In this document: piece by piece, positions 56,841-64,000 of the stretch
How positions within the stretch are numbered: the first letter of the stretch is position 1
How the letters are laid out: every line of letters starts with the position of its first letter
From: Eledone cirrhosa
Lineage: Eukaryota; Mollusca; Cephalopoda; Octopoda; Eledonidae
Direction of reading: 5' to 3'
Assembly (NCBI GenBank): GCA_964016885.1
Contig: OZ024759.1
Span: 3,368,285-3,432,284, forward strand
Length of the DNA: 64,000 nucleotides
Notes under the pieces: model-generated
Seen by the model: the letters and a program-made list of their open reading frames with translations, nothing else
Databases searched by the model: none
What the model was told of the DNA's origin: nothing
Translations under genes and position numbers: made by a program

Positions 56841-59800
56841 GTCTACAGTGTCTCTGTGACTACAATGCCTGTGTCTACAGTGTCTGTGTGTCTACAGTGT
56901 CTGTGTGTCTACAGTGTCTGTGTCTACAGTGTCTGTGTGTCTACAATGTCTTTGTGTCTACAATGTCTGTGTGTCTACAGTGTCTGTGTCTACAGTGTCT
57001 GTGTGTCTACAGTGTCTGTGTCTACAGTGTCTGTGTGTCTACAGTGTCTGTGTGTCTACAGTGTCTGTGTCTACAGTGTCTGTGTGTCTACAGTGTCTGT
57101 GTCTACAGTGTCTGTGTGTCTACAGTGTCTGTGTGTCTACAATGTCTGTGTGTCTACAATGTCTGTGTGTCTACAATGTCTGTGTGTCTACAGTGTCTGT
57201 GTGTCTACAGTGTCTGTGTGTCTACAGTGACTGTGTATCTACAGTGTCTGTGTGTCTACAATGCCTGTGTCTCTACATTGTCTGTGTCTACAGTGTCTGT
57301 GTGTCTACAATGTCTGTGTGTCTACAGTGTCTGTGTGTCTACAGTGTCTGTGTGTCTACAATGTCTGTGTCTCTACATTGTCTGTGTCTCTACAGTGTCT
57401 GTGTCTACAGTGTCTGTGTGTCTACAATGTCTGTGTGTCTACAATGTCTGTGTGTCTACAATGTCTGTGTGTCTACAATGTCTGTGTGTCTACAATGTCT
57501 GTGTGTCTACAGTGTCTGTGTGTCTACAGTGTCTGTGTTTCTACAGTGTCTGTGTGTCTACAGTGTCTGTGTGTGTACAGTGTCTGTGTCTACTGTGTCT
57601 ACAGTGTCTGTGTCTACAGTGTCTGAGTCTACAATGTCTGTGTGTCTACAGTGTCTGTGTGTGTACAGTGTCTGTGTCTACAGTGTCTGAGTCTACAATG
57701 TCTGTGTGTCTACAATGCCTGTGTCTACAGTGTCCGTGTGTCTGTGTCTACAGTGTCTGTGTCTACAATACCTGTGTCTACAGTGTCTGTGTGTCTACAG
57801 TCTCTGAGTCTACAATGTCTGTGTGTCTACAATGCCTGTGTCTACAGTGTCCGTGTGTCTGTGTCTACAGTGTCTGTGAATACAATGCCTGTGTCTACAG
57901 TGTCTGTGTGTCTACAGTGTCTGTGTCTACAGTGTCTGTGTCTACAGTGTCTGAGTCTACAATGTCTGTGTGTCTACAGTGTCTGTGTCTACAATGTCTG
58001 TGTCTACAGTGTCCGTGTGTCTGTCTACAGTGTCTGTGTGTCTACAGTGTCTGTGTCTACAGTGACTGTGTGTCTACAGTGTCTGTGTGTCTACAATATG
58101 TGTCTACAGTGTCTGTGTCTACAGTGTCTGTGTGTCTACACTGTCTGTCTGTCTACAGTGTTTGTGTATCTACAGTGTCTGTGTGTCTACAATGTATGTG
58201 TGTCTACAGTGTCTGTGTGTCTACGTCTGTGTGTCTACAGTGTCTGTGTCTCTACATTGTCTGTGTGTCTACAGTGTCTGTGTCTACAGTGTCTGTGTGT
58301 CTACAGTGTCTGTGTGTCTACAGTGTCTGTGTGTCTACAGTGTCTGTGTGTCTACAGTGTCTGTGTCTACAGTGTCTGTCTGTCTACAGTGTCTGTGTCT
58401 ACAGTGTCTGTGTGTCTACAATGTCTGTGTGTCTACAATGTCTGTGTGTCTACAGTGTCTGTGTCTACAGTGTCTGTGTGTCTACAGTGTCTGTGTCTAC
58501 AGTGTCTGTGTGTCCACAGTGTCTGTGTGTCCACAGTGTCTGTGTCTACAGTGTCTGTGTGTCTACAGTGTCTGTGTCTACAGTGTCTGTGTGTCTACAG
58601 TGTCTGTGTCTACAGTATCTGTGTGTCTACAGTGTCTGTGTGTCTACAATGTCTGTGTGTCTACAATGTCTGTGTGTCTACAATGTCTGTGTGTCTACAG
58701 TGTCTGTGTGTCTACAGTGTCTGTGTATCTACAGTGTCTGTGTGTCTACAGTGACTGTGTGTCTACAATGTCTGTGTGTCTACAATGTCTGTGTCTACAG
58801 TGTCTGTGTATCTACAGTGTCTGTGTGTCTACAATGCCTGTGTCTCTACATTGTCTGTGTGTCTACAATGTCTGTGTGTCTACAATGTCTGTGTCTCTAC
58901 AGTGTCTGTGTGTCTACAATGTCTGTGTGTTTACAATGTCTGTGTCTACAGTGTCTGTGTGTCTACAGTGTCTGTGTGTCTACAATATCTGTGTGTCTAC
59001 AATATCTGTGTGTCTACAGTGTCTGTATCTACAGTGTCTGTGTCTCTACAGTGTCTGTGTCTACAATGTCTGTGTGTCTAAGGTGTCTGTGTGTCTACAG
59101 TGTCTGTGTGTCTACAATGTCTGTGTGTCTACAGTGACTGTGTGTCTACAGTGTCTGTGTGTCTAAAATGTCTGTGTCTACAGTTTCTGTGTGTCTACAG
59201 TGTCTGTGTGTCTACAATGTCTGTGTGTCTACAGTGTCTGTGTCTACAGTGTCTGTGTCTACAGTGTCTGTGTGTCTAAAATGTCTGTGTCTACAGTGAC
59301 TGTGTGTCTACAGTGTCTACAATGTTTGTGTGTCTACAGTGCCTGTGTCTACAGTGCCTGTGTCTACAATGTCTGTGTGTCTACAGTGTCTGTGCCTACA
59401 ATGCCTGTGTCTACAATGCCTGTGTCTACAGTGTCTGTGTGTCTACAGTGTCTGTGTCTACAGTGTCTGAGTCTACAATGTCTGTGTGTCTACAGTGTCT
59501 GTGTCTACAGTGTCCGTGTGTCTGTCTACATTGTCCGTGTGTCTACAGTGTCTGTGTCTACAGTGTCTGTGTGTCTACAGTGTCTGTGTCTACAGTGTCT
59601 GTGTGTCTACGTCTGTGTGTCTACACTGTCTGTCTGTCTACAGTGTTTGTGTGTCTACAGTGTCTGTGTGTCTACAATGTCTGTGTCTACAGTGTTTGTG
59701 TGTCTACAGTGTCTGTGTGTCTACAGTGTCTGTGCCTACAGTGTCTGGGTGTCTACAATGTCTGTGTGTCTACAGTGTCTGTGTGTCTACAGTGTATGTG

Positions 59801-62800
59801 TCTACAGTGACTGTGTGTCTACAGTGTCTGTGTGTCTACAATGTTTGTGTGTCTACAGTGTCTCTGTGTCTACAATGCCTGTGTCTACAGTGCCTGTGTC
59901 AACAGTGCCTGTGTCTACAATGTCTGTGTGTCTACAGTGTCTGTGTGTCTACAGTGTCTGTGTGTCTACAGTGTCTGTGTTTCTACAGTGTCTGTGTGTC
60001 TACAGTGACTGTATATACAGTGTCTGTGTGTCTACAGTGTCTGTGTGTCTACAGTGTCTACAGTGTCTGTGTGTCTACAATATATGTGTCTACAGTGTCT
60101 GTGTGTCTAAAATGTCTGTGTCTACAGTGACTGTGTGTCTACAGTGTCTGTGTGTCTACAATGTCTGTGTGTCTACAGTGTCTGTGTGTCTACAGTGTCT
60201 CTGTGTCTACAATGCCTGTGTCTACAGTGCCTGTGTCTACAATGTCTGTGTGTCTACAGTGTCTGTGTGTCTACAGTGTCTGTGTGTCTACAGTGTCTGT
60301 GTCTACAGTGTCTGTGTGTCTACAGTGTCTGTGTGTCTACAGTGTCTATGTCTACAGTGTCTGTGTGTCTACAGTGTCTATGTCTACAGTGTCTGTGTGT
60401 CTACAGTGACTGTATATACAGTGTCTGTGTGTCTACAGTGTTTGTGTGTCTACAGTGTTTGTGTGTCTACAGTGTCTGTTTGTCTACAATGCCTGTGTCT
60501 ACAGTGTATGTGTGTCTACAGTGTCTGTGTCTACTGTGTCTACAGTGTCTGAGTCTACAATGTCTGTGTGTCTACAGTGTCTGTGTGTGTACAGTGTCTG
60601 TGTCTACAGTGTCTGTGTCTACAGTGTCTGAGTCTACAATGCCTGTGTGTCTACAATGCCTGTGTCTACATTGTCCGTGTGTCTGTGTCTACAGTGTCTG
60701 TGTCTACAATACCTGTGTCTAGAGTGTCTGTGTGTCTACAGTGTCTGAGTCTACAATGTCTGTGTGTCTACAATGCCTGTGTCTACAGTGTCCGTGTGTC
60801 TGTGTCTACAGTGTCTGTGACTACAAAGCCTGTGTCTACAGTGTCTGTGTGTCTACAGTGTCTGTGTCTACAGTGTCTGTGTCTACAGTGTCTGAGTCTA
60901 CAATGTCTGTGTGTCTACAGTGTCTGTGTCTACAGTGTCTGTGTGTCTACAGTGTCTGTGTGTCTACAGTGTCTGTGTGTCTACAGTGTCTGTGTGTCTA
61001 CAGTGACTGTGTGTCTACAGTGTCTGTGTGTCTACAATGTTTGTGTGTCTACAGTGTCTCTGTGTCTACAATGCCTGTGTCTACAGTGCCTGTGTCAACA
61101 GTGCCTGTGTCTACAATGTCTGTGTGTCTACAGTGTCTGTGTGTCTACAGTGTCTGTGTGTCTACAGTGTCTGTGTCTACAGTGTCTGTGTGTCTACAAT
61201 GTCTGTGTGTCTACAGTGTCTGTGTCTACAGTGTCTGTGTGTCTACAGTGTCTGTGTCTACAGTGTCTGTGTGTCTACAGTGTCTGTGTGTCTACAGTGT
61301 CTGTGTGTCTACAGTGTCTGTGTCTACAGTGTCTGTGTGTCTACAGTGTCTGTGTCTACAGTATCTGTGTGTCTACAGTGTCTGTGTGTCTACAATGTCT
61401 GTGTGTCTACAATGTCTGTGTGTCTACAATGTCTGTGTGTCTACAGTGTCTGTGTGTCTACAGTGTCTGTGTATCTACAGTGTCTGTGTGTCTACAGTGA
61501 CTGTGTGTCTACAATGTCTGTGTGTCTACAATGTCTGTGTCTACAGTGTCTGTGTATCTACAGTGTCTGTGTGTCTACAATGCCTGTGTCTCTACATTGT
61601 CTGTGTCTACAGTGTCTGTGTGTCTACAATGTCTGTGTGTCTACAATGTCTGTGTCTCTACAGTGTCTGTGTGTCTACAATGTCTGTGTGTTTACAATGT
61701 CTGTGTCTACAGTGTCTGTGTGTCTACAGTGTCTGTGTGTCTACAATATCTGTGTGTCTACAATATCTGTGTGTCTACAATATCTGTGTGTCTACAGTGT
61801 CTGTATCTACAGTGTCTGTGTCTCTACAGTGTCTGTGTCTACAATGTCTGTGTGTCTAAGGTGTCTGTGTGTCTACAGTGTCTGTGTGTCTACAATGTCT
61901 GTGTGTCTACAGTGTCTGTGTGTCTAAAATGTCTGTGTCTACAGTTTCTGTGTGTCTACAGTGTCTGTGTGTCTACAGTGTCTGTGTGTCTACAGTGTCT
62001 GTGTCTACAGTGTCTGTGTCTACAGTGTCTGTGTGTCTAAAATGTCTGTGTCTACAGTGACTGTGTATCTACAGTGTCTACAATGTTTGTGTGTCTACAG
62101 TGTCTCTGTGTCTACAATGCCTGTGTCTACAGTGCCTGTGTCTACAATGAATGTGTGTCTACAGTGTCTGTGTGTCTACAGTGTCTGTGTCTACAGTGTC
62201 TGTGTGTCTACAGTGTCTGTGTGTCTACAGTGTCTGTGTGTCTACAATGTCTGTGTGTCTACAGTGTCTGTGTGTCTACAGTGTCTCTGTGTCTACAATG
62301 CCTGTGTCTACAGTGCCTGTGTCTACAATGTCTGTGTGTCTACAGTGTCTGTGTCTACAGTGTCTGTGTGTCTACAGTGTCTGTGTGTCTACAATGTCTG
62401 TGTGTCTACAATGTCTGTGTGTCTACAATGTCTGTGTGTCTACAATGTCTGTGTGTCTACAATGTCTGTGTGTCTACAGTGTCTGTGTGTCTACAGTGTC
62501 TGTGTGTCTACAGTGTCTGTGTGTCTACAGTGTCTGTGTGTCTACAGTGACTGTATATACAGTGTCTGTGTGTCTACAGTGTCTGTGTGTCTACAGTGTC
62601 TGTGTGTCTACAATGTCTGTGTCTACAATGTCTGTGTCTACAGTGTCTGTGTGTCTAAAATGTCTGTGTCTACAGTTACTGTGTGTCTACAGTGTCTGTG
62701 TGTCTACAATGTCTGTGTGTCTACAGTGTCTGTGTGTCTACAGTGTCTGTGTGTCTACAATGTCTGTGTGTCTACAGTGTCTGTGTGTCTACAGTGTCTG

Positions 62801-64000
62801 TGTGTCTACAGTGTATGTGTCTACAGTGACTGTGTGTCTACAGTGTCTGTGTGTCTACAATGTTTGTGTGTCTACAGTGTCTCTGTGTCTACAATGCCTG
62901 TGTCTACAGTGCCTGTGTCAACAGTGCCTGTGTCTACAATGTCTGTGTGTCTACAGTGTCTGTGTGTCTACAGTGTCTGTGTGTCTACAGTGTCTGTGTG
63001 TCTACAGTGTCTGTGTTTCTACAGTGTCTGTGTGTCTACAGTGACTGTATATACAGTGTCTGTGTGTCTACAGTGTCTGTGTGTCTACAGTGTCTACAAT
63101 ATCTGTGTCTACAGTGTCTGTGTGTCTAAAATGTCTGTGTCTACAGTGACTGTGTGTCTACAGTGTCTGTGTGTCTACAATGTCTGTGTGTCTACAGTGT
63201 CTGTGTGTCTACAGTGTCTCTGTGTCTACAATGCCTGTGTCTACAGTGCCTGTGTCTACAGTGTCTGTGTGTCTACAATGTCTGTGTGTCTACAGTGTCT
63301 GTGTCTACAGTGTCTGTGTATCTACAGTGTCTGTGTGTCTACAATGCCTGTGTCTCTACATTGTCTGTGTCTACAGTGTCTGTGTGTCTACAATGTCTGT
63401 GTGTCTACAGTGTCTGTGTGTCTACAGTGTCTGTGTGTCTACAATGTCTGTGTCTCTACATTGTCTGTGTCTCTACAGTGTCTGTGTCTACAGTGTCTGT
63501 GTGTCTACAATGTCTGTGTGTCTACAATGTCTGTGTGTCTACAATGTCTGTGTGTCTACAATGTCTGTGTGTCTACAATGTCTGTGTGTCTACAGTGTCT
63601 GTGTGTCTACAGTGTCTGTGTTTCTACAGTGTCTGTGTGTCTACAGTGTCTGTGTGTGTACAGTGTCTGTGTCTACTGTGTCTACAGTGTCTGTGTCTAC
63701 AGTGTCTGAGTCTACAATGTCTGTGTGTCTACAGTGTCTGTGTGTGTACAGTGTCCGTGTGTCTGTGTCTACAGTGTCTGTGTCTACAATACCTGTGTCT
63801 ACAGTGTCTGTGTGTCTACAGTCTCTGAGTCTACAATGTCTGTGTGTCTACAATGCCTGTGTCTACAGTGTCCGTGTGTCTGTGTCTACAGTGTCTGTGA
63901 ATACAATGCCTGTGTCTACAGTGTCTGTGTGTCTACAGTGTCTGTGTCTACAGTGTCTGTGTCTACAGTGTCTGAGTCTACAATGTCTGTGTGTCTACAG

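Larger units (their letters stand above)
21743..64000 (+). repeat. Giant 17/15-bp minisatellite array, at least 42 kb
   Basis: The basic unit is TGTCTGTGTGTCTACAG (17 bp). A second form, TGTCTGTGTCTACAG, lacks one TG (15 bp). Both are mixed without interruption to the window end, roughly 2,500 units. Rare unit variants act as landmarks: ACAATG for ACAGTG, TGACTG, TGCCTG, TCCGTG, TCTAAAATG, GTATATACAG, TCTGAGTC. The plus strand is T- and G-rich (7 T, 5 G, 3 C, 2 A per unit). No stop codon exists in any plus frame of the consensus. Because 17 is not a multiple of 3, three units cycle through all frames, giving Cys/Val/Ser/Leu/Gln/Tyr-rich open frames up to 967 codons. ACAATG variants supply ATG starts and TGA/TAA variants supply ends. 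The minus strand has TAG in every unit and is closed. I read it as non-coding satellite DNA. Confidence 0.97.

Noticed and set aside
21737..63828. Dozens of long forward reading frames (up to 967 codons) rich in Cys, Val, Ser, Leu, Gln and Tyr
   Set aside because: They exist in all three forward frames at once, follow from a stop-free 17-bp unit, begin at random ACAATG variants and end at TGA/TAA variants. There is no signal of a single preferred frame, no domain and no splice or promoter context.
21743..64000. CRISPR array
   Set aside because: Units are 15-17 bp and adjacent, with no spacers of constant length, and the window is clearly eukaryotic.

Overview
This window is eukaryotic, intron- and repeat-rich DNA, most probably from a cephalopod mollusc. 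The basis is several tRNA-derived SINEs of the kind that crowd octopus and squid genomes (a 3' part with the text AGGAAGGGCATCCAGCTG and a GATGATGATG tail, and a second family with CTTTCATCCTTACGGGGTCG), plus LINEs and a Penelope-like retroelement. There are no bacterial operons and no complete intact gene.

Left part (1-21.4 kb). The only host gene I can support is on the minus strand: four spliced exons of a fasciclin-domain (FAS1) protein at 21,424-21,274, 19,933-19,708, 11,367-11,250 and 8,386-8,196. All introns are GT-AG and the reading phases match at all three junctions. The exons encode the end of one FAS1 domain and one whole following FAS1 domain, ending in a TAG. The introns are packed with mobile DNA: LINE 3' ends, SINEs with clear target-site duplications, a piggyBac-type MITE, and a decayed Penelope-like element (RT plus GIY-YIG) flanked by about 0.8 kb inverted repeats. 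Each inverted repeat carries a hammerhead-ribozyme-like fold. The right inverted repeat was split by a later 1.7 kb insertion that contains a 440 bp foldback, a second GIY-YIG fragment and a SINE. The first 7 kb (outside the gene as far as can be seen) hold duplicated repeats, an inverted minisatellite and a mosaic of three LINE fragments.

Right part (21.74-64.0 kb). From a TG-rich seed zone to the window end the sequence is one uninterrupted minisatellite of 17 bp (TGTCTGTGTGTCTACAG) and 15 bp (one TG missing) units, roughly 2,500 of them. It is organised in higher-order duplications (about 8.57, 5.45, 3.37 and 2.93 kb) whose copies differ mainly by gain or loss of whole units. The unit has no stop codon in any forward frame and a TAG on the reverse strand, so the very long Cys/Val/Ser/Leu-rich forward reading frames are by-products of the repeat. 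Because the 21,424 FAS1 exon starts in mid-codon after a good splice acceptor, at least one exon must lie beyond the array, which therefore most likely forms an intron of at least 42.5 kb.

The most interesting items are the intronic higher-order array, the paired hammerhead-like folds in the Penelope-like inverted repeats, and the FAS1 gene that spans them.
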